NCBI RefSeq assembly: GCF_004614235.1
Contig: NZ_SPVH01000001.1
Location: 1 to 64,000, forward strand
From: Brevundimonas intermedia
GTDB lineage: Bacteria; Pseudomonadota; Alphaproteobacteria; Caulobacterales; Caulobacteraceae
Direction: 5' to 3'
DNA: 64,000 bases
The notes beneath the pieces are model-generated. The model worked only from the letters and a program-made list of their open reading frames with translations. It was not told the origin of the DNA and did not search any database. Each line of letters opens with the position of its first letter. Position 1 is the stretch's first letter. Below, piece by piece: positions 1 to 10,311 of the stretch. The position numbers and the translations under genes are program-made.

Positions 1-2457
1 AGTCCGCAGAGCGCCCAGGTTGGCGTTGTTCTCGATCGTGTTGAACACGTTGCCCGACAGCGGATCCCGTTGGAACAGCTGGCAGTAGCTGTTGCCGGCA
101 TCGAAGTCCGGGTTTTCACCGGTCGCGTTGAAGCAGCCTTGCAGTTGCTGGTCCACCGTGATCGCACCGATGGCATCGATGATCTCGATGTTCCAGTAGT
201 CGATCGAGGCCGACAGGCCCGACAGCCAAGGCGATTGGAACTGCGACTGGTAAACCAGGCCGGCAGACCAGCTGTCCGAGGTTTCTTCGGTCAGGTTGGG
301 GTTGCCGCCGCTGACGCCCGGAACCTGATCGTTTCCGAACTCGTAGTTGTCGATCGCGGCGGCGGAGATGCCTTGCGCCAGGCAGAGCGCCCGCACAGCA
401 GCCGCATCAGGCCCTTGACGATAGCTGCTGTTGATGTCGCAGGGATCGCCTTCCAGGCCGTCCGACGACGGATCGCCGATCGCCGGGAAGCCGACGTTTT
501 GCGGCGCGAACAGTTCACCCACGGAAGGTGCCCGAACGGCGCGGTTGTAGCCGCCGCGAGCGCGAAGACCATCAACGATCGTCCAGTCGACATCCACGCG
601 ATAGGCATTGGTGCCGCCGATGGTTTCATAATCGGCGTAACGGTAGCCGAGCGTCAGATCGAGCTGTTGAATGAACGGCAGATCCGCCAGCACCGGGATC
701 AAGGCTTCTGCGAACAGTTCCTTGGAGCTGGTGCCGCCCGAGAGGGGCTGGCTCGGGTTGAAGCCGGCGATTTCGTTGCCACCGGTGGTGCTGCCGTCCG
801 GCAGCGTCACGATCGGGTTGATCTGGGCCAGCGACGTGTCGGGATCGAACGAGAAGTCGTTCTGACGATACTGAGCGCCCACAGCAACCCGAACCTCGCC
901 AGCGGGCAGGTCAAACGCCTTGCCTTGCAAGGTGCCTTCGACCACCCGCTGTTCCGACTCGGTGATGTTCTTCGCAGCACGGCCGATATAGTTGATGCAT
1001 TCCGCCGACAGAGCGTTGGCGCCGAACGGATTGAAACCGCCTGCGCAGAGGCTCACGCCGCCGTCCGGTGCGTTCAGCAGAGCTTGAACGGAAGAGCGAG
1101 AAACGTTGCCGGATTGGATCGAAGTGTTCGAAACGCGGCCGAACGTTGCATAGACGTCGTAGGTCCACGAGCTTTGCGGGACATTGCCTCGGATGCCGGT
1201 GGTCAACTGATAGACGTTGTATTCGCTTTGCTCATGCCGGCCGCCCAGATCCGTGAAGCGCTTGTCCAGACGGAATGTGGAGCCCGGAGTAGGACGAGAC
1301 GCAAGGAAGACCGCCAGATCGTCCGGAATGAACGGGTTGGTTACCGGCACGCGGAAGCCGGTCGGCCCAGCGGCTGGGCTGGCCGCCAGTTCCGTGTCGG
1401 CGGTGTAGTTGGTGAACAGGGCGTTGGCGTAAACCTCGGCCGAGTCGTTGATCTTGTAACGTCCGCCCGTATAGACGTTCCAGCGATCCAGCGGCAACTG
1501 CAGATAGTTCAGCGGGCCGGTGTTGAAGGCGTAGTTGGCGGGGGGGTTGTTGAACCCGTCATAGGCAATGCCGCCGGGGCTCTCGAAACCGAGTGTTCGG
1601 CTGTAGCTAAACAGCGTGCCGCTGTTGTTGAAGCCGAAGGCCGCCGTGTTGTTCAGCGTGGGATCGTTGAAGTAGGCCCGAACCAGAGCGAGGTTCGGAA
1701 GGTTGGCGCCGTCGAAGACGGTCGAACCCAGCGGCGAGGTGCCGGATCCACCGGAGACGGACGAGAATTCGCGCGCGCCGTTGAAGATCTGCTCGCGAGT
1801 CGAACGGCCCAGCGACAGAACCATGTTGCCGCGGTCGTCGTCGAAGTTGCCGCCGACGGTCAGCGAATAGCTTTCGGTCTTGCCATCGCTGCGATCGGTT
1901 TCGCCGTACTGGGCGTCGAACTGCACGCCCGAGAAGTTCTCGTCGAGAATGAAGTTGGCCACGCCAGCGAGGGCGTCCGAACCATAGGCGGCCGAGGCGC
2001 CGCCCGAGATGACTTCAATGTTCTTGATCAGGGCGGTCGGGATCAGGTTGACGTCAACCGAGCCGTCCGAGTTCGACGGAACGATTCGGCGACCGTTCAT
2101 CAGCACCAGGGTGCGAGCCGAGCCCAGGCTGCGCAGGTCGATGTTGGCCTGGCCACCGTTGGAAGGGTTGTTGGACGTTGACGAGATCGAAGGAGTGAAC
2201 TGCGGCAGGTCGTTGATCAGGGTGTCGATGGTAACCGAACCCGTGGCTTGGAAGTCCTGCGTGTCGACCGTGACGATCGGGCTGCTGGAGCGATAGTCCT
2301 GACGCGCGATGCGCGAGCCGGTGACGACGATCTCGCCCACTTCGGTCGCCTGATCGTCGGCGGACTGTGCGAACGAGGGGGACGCGGCCATGACCAGGGC
2401 GGCGCCGCCGATCATCGTGCTCGCCAACAGGCTGCGGCGGTATCTGATATTGTTCAA
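1..2457 (-). CDS. TonB-dependent receptor (C-terminus beyond the window)
   Basis: Outer-membrane active transporter of the TonB-dependent family; the substrate cannot be told from sequence. The frame stays open for 819 codons and leaves the window at the left edge, so the end of the beta-barrel is missing. An N-terminal signal peptide (about residues 1-30, ending ASPSFAQ) is followed by a TonB-box-like stretch (EVGEIVVTGSRI), then a plug domain with the family signatures TLVLMNGRR and GGASAAYGSDALAGV, then barrel sequence. It has the look of the large Caulobacter/Xanthomonas-type receptors. I chose a TTG start because GGGAG lies about 8 bases upstream and the signal peptide then starts cleanly; an in-frame ATG at 2511 would add 18 residues that do not look like a leader. 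Family assignment is very sure, substrate unknown. Confidence 0.9.
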   Translation of the reverse strand, partial: MNNIRYRRSLLASTMIGGAALVMAASPSFAQSADDQATEVGEIVVTGSRIARQDYRSSSPIVTVDTQDFQATGSVTIDTLINDLPQFTPSISSTSNNPSNGGQANIDLRSLGSARTLVLMNGRRIVPSNSDGSVDVNLIPTALIKNIEVISGGASAAYGSDALAGVANFILDENFSGVQFDAQYGETDRSDGKTESYSLTVGGNFDDDRGNMVLSLGRSTREQIFNGAREFSSVSGGSGTSPLGSTVFDGANLPNLALVRAYFNDPTLNNTAAFGFNNSGTLFSYSRTLGFESPGGIAYDGFNNPPANYAFNTGPLNYLQLPLDRWNVYTGGRYKINDSAEVYANALFTNYTADTELAASPAAGPTGFRVPVTNPFIPDDLAVFLASRPTPGSTFRLDKRFTDLGGRHEQSEYNVYQLTTGIRGNVPQSSWTYDVYATFGRVSNTSIQSGNVSRSSVQALLNAPDGGVSLCAGGFNPFGANALSAECINYIGRAAKNITESEQRVVEGTLQGKAFDLPAGEVRVAVGAQYRQNDFSFDPDTSLAQINPIVTLPDGSTTGGNEIAGFNPSQPLSGGTSSKELFAEALIPVLADLPFIQQLDLTLGYRYADYETIGGTNAYRVDVDWTIVDGLRARGGYNRAVRAPSVGELFAPQNVGFPAIGDPSSDGLEGDPCDINSSYRQGPDAAAVRALCLAQGISAAAIDNYEFGNDQVPGVSGGNPNLTEETSDSWSAGLVYQSQFQSPWLSGLSASIDYWNIEIIDAIGAITVDQQLQGCFNATGENPDFDAGNSYCQLFQRDPLSGNVFNTIENNANLGALRT

Positions 2458-2711
2458 GGCTGGTTCTCCCGGGAAGACGCTCGTTCGCCAAGAAGCGAAC
2501 AGATCAATCATTGGCTATTCGCCGACCCCACGTCGGTTGGACGGCAGAGCATACCAACAGCAGCGTCAAGTCCAGCGGGAAGGTGCTAGCTTGACACATT
2601 GTAGACACGCCTGTCGCAAAGACGACACACCATGGTCGCGGGCGAGACATGCGACGCGGCGTCGTTTCTGATGATATACTTCCGCAAATCATGAACTTTT
2701 TTGAGAATAGA

Positions 2712-3251
2712 ATGACCTCCATCGCCTTGCTGCGCCGGTCAGGAATGTCGATTCTGGCATTGCTGGCGGCAACTCTCGTCTCCGAAAGCGCTTCCGCGCA
2801 GCAGTCTCCCCCGCTATCCAATCGCGACTTGGTCGGCGAGGTCACACGCTGCCGGGATATCGGTTCAGATTCGGCACGACTGGCATGCTTCGACGCCGCC
2901 GCCACAAGCTTGGCCGCTGCAGGAGAGATCGCCGTGGTTAGCCGCGAGGATGTGGAACAGAATCAGCGACGATTGTTCGGGTTCAACGTCTCGACCCTCA
3001 ATCCCTTCCAGACTTCCGGAAATCCCGAAAGTCTGAGCTCCATATCCGCCAACATGGCGTCGGTTCGGGATCTGGGCCGCGGCGAATGGCTGATCACCCT
3101 GGACGACGGGTCAATATGGCGAAAGACCGACAGTGTCGTTCCGTCGTTCTCGACGCGCCGCCAGTATCCAGTCACCGTGCGAAGGGCGGCGCTGGGAAGC
3201 TATATGATGAAGGTGGCGAACGATCCGCCCTTCCGTGTCCGCCGCGAATAA
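2712..3251 (+). CDS. exported protein of unknown function, CxxI...RLACFD type
   Basis: I do not recognise a function. The 179-residue product begins with a good signal peptide (about residues 1-29, cleavage near SASA/QQ). The mature part opens with a CRDIGSDSARLACFD motif, seen in many proteobacterial periplasmic proteins, and ends in a beta-rich domain (GEWLITLDDGSIWRKTDS...) of a kind common in hypothetical proteins of this order. The chosen ATG follows GAG with normal spacing. ATGs at 2649, 2691 and 2745 are also in frame, but 2712 gives the best signal peptide. It is divergent from the TonB receptor gene and probably periplasmic. Confidence 0.75.
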   Translation: MTSIALLRRSGMSILALLAATLVSESASAQQSPPLSNRDLVGEVTRCRDIGSDSARLACFDAAATSLAAAGEIAVVSREDVEQNQRRLFGFNVSTLNPFQTSGNPESLSSISANMASVRDLGRGEWLITLDDGSIWRKTDSVVPSFSTRRQYPVTVRRAALGSYMMKVANDPPFRVRRE

Positions 3252-3257
3252 TCGCGC

Positions 3258-3404
3258 TCAGCGCTGGATCGTCGCCCGCGCCGCATAGGGCGCCGGTTCG
3301 GGGGTGCAGGAGGCGGTGATCAGTTGCACCGCAGCGAGACAGACGAAGACGGTCGCGACGAGCGGGAGCCGATTTGATACAGCGAAGGCGATCGAACGGG
3401 CCAT
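3258..3404 (-). CDS. small membrane/exported protein, 48 aa
   Basis: Small open frame encoding 48 residues: a basic start (MARSIAFAVSNRLP), one hydrophobic segment (about residues 14-32, LVATVFVCLAAVQLITASC) and a short polar tail. The cysteine at the end of the hydrophobic stretch could be a lipid attachment site but the lipobox is poor. A GGAG motif 8 bases before the ATG supports translation. It sits between the exported protein gene, with which it converges, and the divergent metallo-hydrolase gene. No function recognised. Confidence 0.5.
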   Translation of the reverse strand: MARSIAFAVSNRLPLVATVFVCLAAVQLITASCTPEPAPYAARATIQR

Positions 3405-3470
3405 GGCGGGCGCTCCAAGCATGATTACCGAGACGTTAACGCAAGCTCTGCGCCAGATGGGGCCGAGGCG

Positions 3471-4373
3471 ATGATCCCCTTCGTCCGGGCGTTCGACTTC
3501 GCCTATGGGCGGCGCGATCAGGTTTCGCCGTTGATCCAGCGCGTGATCGCCGACAATCCGGGGCCGTTCACCTTCACCGGAACGGGGACCTATATCATCG
3601 GACGGCCTGACGCGGGGGCCGAGGTGGCGGTGATCGATCCGGGGCCGCTGGATCCGGCGCACCTGGCGGCGTTGATGGCGGCGGTCGAGGGGCGGCGGGT
3701 CAGCCATGTGCTGGTGACGCATACGCATCGGGATCATGCGCCGCTGGCGAGGCCGTTTGCGGAGGCGACCGGCGCGCGGATTATGGCGGCCCGGCCTCCA
3801 GCGCGAGAGACGCATGCGTCGGGCGCCCTGGACGAGGATGAGGATGCGGACTTTGCGCCCGATGTCGTGCTGACGGGCGGCGGAAAGATCCAGGGCGACG
3901 GATGGACCATCGAGGCGATGTTCACGCCGGGTCATGCGTCCAATCACATGGCCTTAGTCCTGCCTGAGGAGAACGCCCTGTTCTGCGGGGATCATGTGAT
4001 GGGGTGGTCCACGACGGTCGTGGCGCCGCCCGACGGGAACATGCACCAGTATATGACCAGCCTGGACGCGGTCATCGCGCGGGATTTCGACGTGCTGTGG
4101 CCGACGCATGGGGCGCCGGTGACGCAGGTGCGGCGGTTTCTGGAGGCGTACCGCGCCCACCGGCTGGAGCGGGAGGTGCAGATCGTCCAGAGGCTGGCAG
4201 CGGGGGATCGGACAGTCGCCGAGATGGTGCCGGTTCTATACGCCGCCGTCGATCAGCGGCTGTGGTCGGCGGCGTCGCTGTCGGTGCTGGCCCATCTGAT
4301 CAAGCTGGTCGAGGATGGGACGGCCGTCAGCGATGCCGAACCCAGCCTGACGGCTCGCTTTCGTCTGGTCTAG
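3471..4373 (+). CDS. MBL-fold metallo-hydrolase (LACTB2-like)
   Basis: Metallo-beta-lactamase-fold hydrolase of 300 residues. The metal-binding signature HTHRDH is at residues 84-89; further ligands are likely the His in FTPGHASNHM, the Asp in CGDHVMGW and a late His in WPTHGAPV. After the catalytic domain a C-terminal stretch (about residues 220-300) rich in helices resembles the winged-helix tail of the LACTB2/RNase-Z-like branch, so the substrate may be RNA or a thioester; this is inference. Its stop codon overlaps that of the convergent DUF1499 gene. The fold is certain, the reaction is not. Confidence 0.85.
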   Translation: MIPFVRAFDFAYGRRDQVSPLIQRVIADNPGPFTFTGTGTYIIGRPDAGAEVAVIDPGPLDPAHLAALMAAVEGRRVSHVLVTHTHRDHAPLARPFAEATGARIMAARPPARETHASGALDEDEDADFAPDVVLTGGGKIQGDGWTIEAMFTPGHASNHMALVLPEENALFCGDHVMGWSTTVVAPPDGNMHQYMTSLDAVIARDFDVLWPTHGAPVTQVRRFLEAYRAHRLEREVQIVQRLAAGDRTVAEMVPVLYAAVDQRLWSAASLSVLAHLIKLVEDGTAVSDAEPSLTARFRLV

Positions 4374-5041
4374 CGTTCGGCCTCCAGATTCCGGGCGATC
4401 TTTGCGGCGAGGCGGCAGGTGGCGCCGCCATCGGGGCGTGCGTCGCGAGCGGCGACGCGGATGTCGGTGCGGCCGGGACGGATGCGCACGACGGCGTCGG
4501 TGACGAAGCCGAACCAGGCGCCTTCGTGGACGGCCTCCACCTGGAAGGTGGTGGCGCGGGTGATCACGAAACCGGCGTCGACCAGGGCCGAGGTCGCCTG
4601 CTGGGCCAGGACCTGGGTCGGGACGGCGCTCAGGTCGGGACAGGTCTGGGGCGTCGATCCGGCATGCAGGGCGGCGACGCGGGAGAAGGCCGGCGGTTCG
4701 TCGACATTGGTCGTCACGTCACGTGGGTTCGGCGCGGCATCCTGCCCCTGACGCCAGACGAAGCCGCCCACCGTCGCGCCGGCCAGAACTAGGGCGGCCA
4801 GCGCATAAGGTCCCCTGCCCTTCAGGTCGCGCAGCGCCAGCACCGCCGCCGCCAGCGCGCCGGCCAGACCGACCCAGGCCAGGATGCGCGCCACGGTCCA
4901 GGTCAGCAGGTCATAGCTGACCGACAGATCGACGCCGCCGAATCGCGTCGCCGCTATCGCCGCCACGATCAGCACCGCCGGCGCCGCCGCGAGCGCCGTC
5001 AGCCACGGCAGGAGTGCGGGGACAGGCTTTCTGATCGGCAT
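4370..5041 (-). CDS. DUF1499 family membrane protein
   Basis: Protein of 223 residues. Three hydrophobic segments (about residues 10-33, 46-68 and 78-96) place the N-terminal half in the inner membrane. The C-terminal half begins with NPRDVTTNVDEPPAF, the opening signature of DUF1499, and contains the expected conserved tail (FGFVTDAVVRIRP...DIRVAARD). The family is common in alphaproteobacteria and has no established biochemical role. It lies 17 bases downstream of the acyl-CoA ligase gene on the same strand and may be cotranscribed with it. Confidence 0.8.
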   Translation of the reverse strand: MPIRKPVPALLPWLTALAAAPAVLIVAAIAATRFGGVDLSVSYDLLTWTVARILAWVGLAGALAAAVLALRDLKGRGPYALAALVLAGATVGGFVWRQGQDAAPNPRDVTTNVDEPPAFSRVAALHAGSTPQTCPDLSAVPTQVLAQQATSALVDAGFVITRATTFQVEAVHEGAWFGFVTDAVVRIRPGRTDIRVAARDARPDGGATCRLAAKIARNLEAER

Positions 5042-5058
5042 TCAGGCTCCGGTTCGGT

Positions 5059-6687
<1,629 letters not shown>

Positions 6688-6845
6688 GTCGTATCCTTGT
6701 CCCTTGGTTGCGTCTGCTTTGATGCGACGCTTGAGCGGACGCTAACATCGGTGATCGGCGATAAGCAACGTGACGTAACGTCAGCCGCTGCGCGGCGGAT
6801 CGTCCCCCGTGGCGTCGGCCGCGCGACCGCACTAGAAGACCGCCC

Positions 6846-7493
6846 ATGACCATATTGATCGCGATCACGGGGGGCTCCGGCTCCGGCAAGAGCACCCTGG
6901 CGGAGGCTCTGGTTTCGGCCTTGCCGCAAGGGTCGGCGGTGCTGGTGCGCGAGGACAGCTATTACCGCGACGCCGCGTCCCTGCCCGGCTTCGACGCCGC
7001 GACCTTCGACTTCGACGACGTGGCGGCGCGCGATCACGACCTGATGATCGCGGATTTGAAAGAGCTGAAGGCTGGGCGCGCGGTGACGGCGCCGGTCTAT
7101 TCCTTCATCCACCACGGGCGCGAGCCGGGCGGCGAACCGATCGCGGCGGCCGAGGTGGTGATCGTCGAGGGCACCCACGTGCTCTGCACCCCCGACCTGA
7201 CCGCCCTGTTCGACATCCGGGTGTTCGTGGATACCCCGTCCGACATCCGCTTCATCCGCCGCCTGCTGCGCGACCAGACCGAGCGGGGGCGGTCGGCGGA
7301 TTCGGTCGTGGCGCAATATCTCGCCACCGTGCGTCCGGGCCACGAGCGGCTGACCGAACCGTCGCGCACCCACGCCGACTTCATCGTCGCCGACGCCACG
7401 GCAGCCGTACGACTGGAAGACCCACAGGCGGTGGTGCGTCTCGCCGCACCGGTGCTGGCCCATCCGCTGCTGCAGGCCCTGCTGGACGACTAA
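6846..7493 (+). CDS. udk: uridine kinase-like P-loop kinase
   Basis: Product of 215 residues in the uridine kinase/phosphoribulokinase family. The Walker A motif GGSGSGKST lies at residues 9-17, followed by VREDSYYRD, the usual nucleoside-binding region, FDFDDVAARD, and the Walker-B-like VVIVEGTHVL. The Arg-rich lid (RFIRRLLRDQTERGRS) is present. The expected reaction is ATP-dependent phosphorylation of uridine or cytidine in pyrimidine salvage. Length matches the family. A related role on another small substrate is possible, so the gene symbol is tentative. It is divergent from the acyl-CoA ligase gene and its stop overlaps the small convergent gene by 4 bases. Confidence 0.75.
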   Translation: MTILIAITGGSGSGKSTLAEALVSALPQGSAVLVREDSYYRDAASLPGFDAATFDFDDVAARDHDLMIADLKELKAGRAVTAPVYSFIHHGREPGGEPIAAAEVVIVEGTHVLCTPDLTALFDIRVFVDTPSDIRFIRRLLRDQTERGRSADSVVAQYLATVRPGHERLTEPSRTHADFIVADATAAVRLEDPQAVVRLAAPVLAHPLLQALLDD

Positions 7494-7750
7494 CGAAAGA
7501 GATCCCCGACCCGGAATTCTCCGGGTCGAAGCGCGGCACGCTCAACTGGCGGATGGCCATTGAGAGCCCTGATGCGCGCGCGTTCGGCGGCCTCGGCCCG
7601 TTTCTCGACCAAGATGGCGTCTAGTCGGATATATTCGATTTCCAGTTGGGCGCGAAGCCGTTCGTCCTCGGCCTCCTCCTCGGGTGTTTGTCTGTAGGGC
7701 GGCGGCAGGCCGCGACCGGGTTTGGGGCGGCGAGGTTTGGGGTGGGCCAT
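7490..7750 (-). CDS. small charged hypothetical protein, 86 aa
   Basis: Likely a real small gene: the frame shows biased amino-acid usage with a Pro/Arg/Lys-rich N-terminus (MAHPKPRRPKPGRG) and a charged, probably helical middle (EEEAEDERLRAQLEIEYIRLDAILVEKRAEA is strongly amphipathic). No signal peptide or membrane segment. It overlaps the end of the uridine kinase gene on the opposite strand by 4 bases. Open sequence continues upstream of the ATG but looks non-coding. No function recognised. Confidence 0.5.
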   Translation of the reverse strand: MAHPKPRRPKPGRGLPPPYRQTPEEEAEDERLRAQLEIEYIRLDAILVEKRAEAAERARIRALNGHPPVERAALRPGEFRVGDLFR

Positions 7751-8243
7751 GCGGGTCTCCGGACAGGGGTGATCAGCCTCGCGCTTTCGCAGCGAAGTTA
7801 TTGGAGGGCTGGGCGGAGCGCCGGGCCTTCGCCCGGAGTGTGAGTTTGTAAGTACCGTTTCGACGAAGGGTATGACGCTCCGCGCGGGTGGTTGGCCTGC
7901 AAGCTCGGGGCGTCGAGCGGTGGCGGTCTTATCGCCTAACCCCATAAGCCTGCGACGGGTCGGCGGGGTCTGCGAACCCCGTCCCGAGTGCGATCGAGTA
8001 TCCCCCTCGACCCTCCGACACCGCTCCATGAGTCGATGTCAGCGCGGGCCGTTTCAGACCCGCTCCCGTTCCATCCGCTCCCGCCGCCGCAAGGTCGCAG
8101 GCCAAGCGAGCCCTCCGATGCGACGGGACGGGTATAGAATACGCCGGTTTCGGAGGGGGGATGGGAGAACGGGGACATAAATCGGCAAGCGATTGAAATC
8201 GCTGCGAATGGACCAGCGTCATTGTGATGGTTGGCGTGCGTTT
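7751..8243 (+). other. gene-free stretch with several hairpins
   Basis: About 490 bases without a convincing gene. It is rich in potential stem-loops: GGGGTCTGCGAACCCC near 7970-7985, CTTAT...ATAAG near 7928-7948, and GCGGG...CCCGC near 8042-8065. A GTATAGAATAC sequence near 8131-8141 could be part of a -10 element on either strand. I checked for tmRNA (no AANDN-type tag sequence), RNase P RNA and SRP RNA signatures and saw none. It could hold an unrecognised non-coding RNA or be decayed sequence; the strand given is nominal. Confidence 0.3.
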
Positions 8244-8377
8244 CTCCCTCCCCTTCATGGGGAGGGGCGGCGAAGCGGAGCGCAGCCGGGGTGGGGGTGT
8301 GTGAAGCGTCTCCGCTACCCTTACGCCCCCACCCGGATCGCTGCGCGATCATCCCTCCCCATGAAGGGGAGGGAGAG
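8244..8377. repeat. palindromic intergenic repeat, family A (copy 1)
   Basis: A 134-base element bounded by inverted copies of a self-complementary arm: CTCCCTCCCCTTCATGGGG at the left and its reverse complement (CCCCATGAAGGGGAGGGAG) at the right. Inside are GCGAAGCGGAGCGCAGCC and a second, partly complementary CGGATCGCTGCGCGATC. Near copies occur at 46979-47112 and 51318-51454, always between genes. The architecture resembles REP/BIME-like or miniature palindromic elements, without any coding capacity. Confidence 0.85.
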
Positions 8378-8419
8378 GCGTCTGTGGGACTTCAGAGCTT
8401 CTCCGCCGCTTCCCAGTCG

Positions 8420-9202
8420 TCAGATCAGCCCCGCCAGCGGCGACGACGGGTCCGCATACATCCGCTTGGGCATCCGGCCGGCCAGATAGGCGTCGCGGCC
8501 GGCGATGACGGCGTGTTTCATGGCGCGGGCCATGCGGATGGGGTCCTTGGCGCCGGCGATGGCGGTGTTCATCAGCACGGCGTCGCAGCCCAGTTCCATC
8601 GCCAGGGTCGCGTCCGAGGCCGTGCCGACGCCGGCGTCGACCAGGACCGGCACCTTGGCCTGTTCGACGATCAGGCGGACGTTGATGGGGTTCTGAATGC
8701 CGAGGCCCGAGCCGATGGGGGCGGCGGCGGGCATGATGGCGGCGGCGCCGGCGTCTTCCAGCCGCTTGGCCATCACGACATCGTCGGTGCAATAGACCAT
8801 GACGTCGAACCCGTCCTTGATCAGCAGGTCCAGCGCCCGCAGCGTCTCGATCATGTCGGGATACAGGTGGGCCGTGTTGGACAGCACCTCCAGCTTGACC
8901 AGGCTCCATCCCCCCGCCTCGCGCGCCAGGCGCAGGGTGCGGACCGCGTCCTCGCCGGTGAAACAGCCGGCGGTGTTGGGCAGGAAGGTGAAGCGGTCGG
9001 GCTTCACATAATCCACCAGCATCGGCTGGTTCGGATCGGTCAGGTTCACGCGGCGCACGGCCACGGTGACGATTTCGGCGCCCGCCGCCTCGGCGGCGGC
9101 GGCGTTCTGAGCGTAGTCGGCGTATTTGCCGGTGCCCACGATCAGTCGCGAGTTGAAGGTGCGGCCGGCGACGGACCAGGTTTCGGAGGCTGTATCGGTC
9201 AT
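8420..9202 (-). CDS. thiG: thiazole synthase ThiG
   Basis: Thiazole synthase of thiamine biosynthesis. It condenses 1-deoxy-D-xylulose 5-phosphate, dehydroglycine and the sulfur carried by ThiS-thiocarboxylate into the thiazole phosphate. The 260-residue TIM barrel shows the family motifs [10 protein letters not shown] (residues 18-27), the Schiff-base lysine K103 in [22 protein letters not shown] and [15 protein letters not shown]. Length is typical. The thiS gene lies 61 bases upstream on the same strand, so the pair is probably one transcript. I saw no TPP riboswitch in front of the pair. Confidence 0.96.
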   Translation of the reverse strand: MTDTASETWSVAGRTFNSRLIVGTGKYADYAQNAAAAEAAGAEIVTVAVRRVNLTDPNQPMLVDYVKPDRFTFLPNTAGCFTGEDAVRTLRLAREAGGWSLVKLEVLSNTAHLYPDMIETLRALDLLIKDGFDVMVYCTDDVVMAKRLEDAGAAAIMPAAAPIGSGLGIQNPINVRLIVEQAKVPVLVDAGVGTASDATLAMELGCDAVLMNTAIAGAKDPIRMARAMKHAVIAGRDAYLAGRMPKRMYADPSSPLAGLI

Positions 9203-9263
9203 GGAGCTGACCTAGTCCCCCCAAGGCGTCAGGGAAAGCCGTCGTAGCGGGATTTGATCGCGA

Positions 9264-9464
9264 TCAACCGCCGCCGACGAACTGGACCAGTTCGATGCGG
9301 TCGCCCTGGGCGACGGGGGTGGCGGCGTGCAGGGATTTGGGGACGATCTCAAGATTGCGTTCGACGGCGACCTTGCGGGGGTCCAACGACAGTTCCTCGA
9401 CCAGGGCCAGGATGGTGGCGGCCTGGACCTGGCGGGGTTCGCCGTTGAGATGGATCTGATGCAC
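9264..9464 (-). CDS. thiS: sulfur carrier protein ThiS
   Basis: Small ubiquitin-like sulfur carrier of 66 residues ending in the required Gly-Gly (QFVGGG). The C-terminal glycine is adenylated and thiocarboxylated before donating sulfur to ThiG. Beta-grasp features (IHLNGEP, ATILALVEEL, VAVERNLEIVPKS, GDRIELVQFVGGG) are all present. The start is GTG, supported by CCGGAG about 9 bases upstream; there is no in-frame ATG that would keep the first beta-strand. It is followed directly by thiG. Confidence 0.9.
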   Translation of the reverse strand: MHQIHLNGEPRQVQAATILALVEELSLDPRKVAVERNLEIVPKSLHAATPVAQGDRIELVQFVGGG

Positions 9465-9535
9465 GCGTCTGGTCTCCGGGCGCTGGCGGCGTCGGGGCTG
9501 AGATAGACGCTGAAGGCCGGGTTCGCCAGACCGGG

Positions 9536-9631
9536 TCAGCCAGCCTCGAACAGGAAGGCGCCGATGGCGACCGCCACGGCCGCAAAGGCGGCGACGACCG
9601 TGCGAAGGATCAATTTGCCGTCCTGGCGCAT
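9536..9631 (-). CDS. single-span membrane microprotein, 31 aa
   Basis: Very short frame with a charged start (MRQDGKLILR) and one hydrophobic helix (TVVAAFAAVAVAIGAFLFEAG). Its main support is a strong GGGAG ribosome-binding site 8 bases before the ATG. It lies between thiS and the divergent aroQ. Too short for a family call; it could be an inner-membrane microprotein or chance. Confidence 0.4.
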   Translation of the reverse strand: MRQDGKLILRTVVAAFAAVAVAIGAFLFEAG

Positions 9632-9805
9632 CGTCTGCGCTCCCGCTGGCTGTCCCGGCCAGGGACGAATGAGGCCTTGGCTGCGAAATCCGCGCCATCG
9701 CGGCGTGACCCTGAGTAAAGTTCGATGCGGGGACCGTTTGACCCAGGCCCTGCGTCGGCTAAAAGGCCCCTCTTGTGCTGCGACGCAGCGCCGATTCCGG
9801 AAACC

Positions 9806-10264
9806 ATGGCCGACACGCCCGTCATTCATGTGCTGAACGGCCCCAATCTGAACCTGCTCGGGGTTCGGGAGCCGGACATCTATGGCCGCGACACCCTGGC
9901 GGACATTGAGCAGAGCTGCATCAAGGCGGCTGCCAAGGTAGAGGGCGGCGCGACCGTCGTGTTTCGTCAGACCAACCACGAAGGCGTGTTGGTGGACTGG
10001 ATTCAGGAAGCCCGTGAAGGCGCGGACGCCCTGATCATCAATCCGGCGGCCTATGGGCATACGTCGGTGGCGCTGCACGATGCGCTAAAGACGCTGTCGA
10101 TCCCGGTGATCGAACTGCATCTGTCCAATCCGGCGGCGCGCGAAGCGTTTCGTCATCACTCCTATGTGTCTTCCGCGGCGACCGGCGTCATCGCCGGCTT
10201 CGGCGCGGCAGGCTATGAACTGGCCGTCCAGGCGGCTCTCATCAAGGTTCGGGAACGCGGCTGA
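9806..10264 (+). CDS. aroQ: type II 3-dehydroquinate dehydratase
   Basis: Third enzyme of the shikimate pathway: converts 3-dehydroquinate to 3-dehydroshikimate. The 152-residue product has the type II signatures [18 protein letters not shown] (with the catalytic Tyr and loop Arg), [26 protein letters not shown] with the catalytic His, and [20 protein letters not shown]. The start was placed at the ATG directly before the conserved first strand; the upstream open sequence is not conserved in character. It begins an aroQ-accB-accC-aat gene run, a common alphaproteobacterial order. Confidence 0.95.
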   Translation: MADTPVIHVLNGPNLNLLGVREPDIYGRDTLADIEQSCIKAAAKVEGGATVVFRQTNHEGVLVDWIQEAREGADALIINPAAYGHTSVALHDALKTLSIPVIELHLSNPAAREAFRHHSYVSSAATGVIAGFGAAGYELAVQAALIKVRERG

Positions 10265-10311
10265 CGCCCGTCCCGTTTACTCAAGACCACGAAAGACAAG
10301 GCGCAAATCCA

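Noticed and set aside
70-2181. Long plus-strand open frame (703 codons)
   Set aside because: It is antisense to the TonB receptor, whose frame has a signal peptide and family motifs; high GC leaves the opposite strand open.
7751-8243. Possible tmRNA, RNase P RNA or SRP RNA
   Set aside because: None of the conserved tag, core or tetraloop sequences could be found on either strand.
8420-9540. TPP riboswitch in front of thiS-thiG
   Set aside because: No CUGAGA-type core or related stem was seen upstream of thiS.
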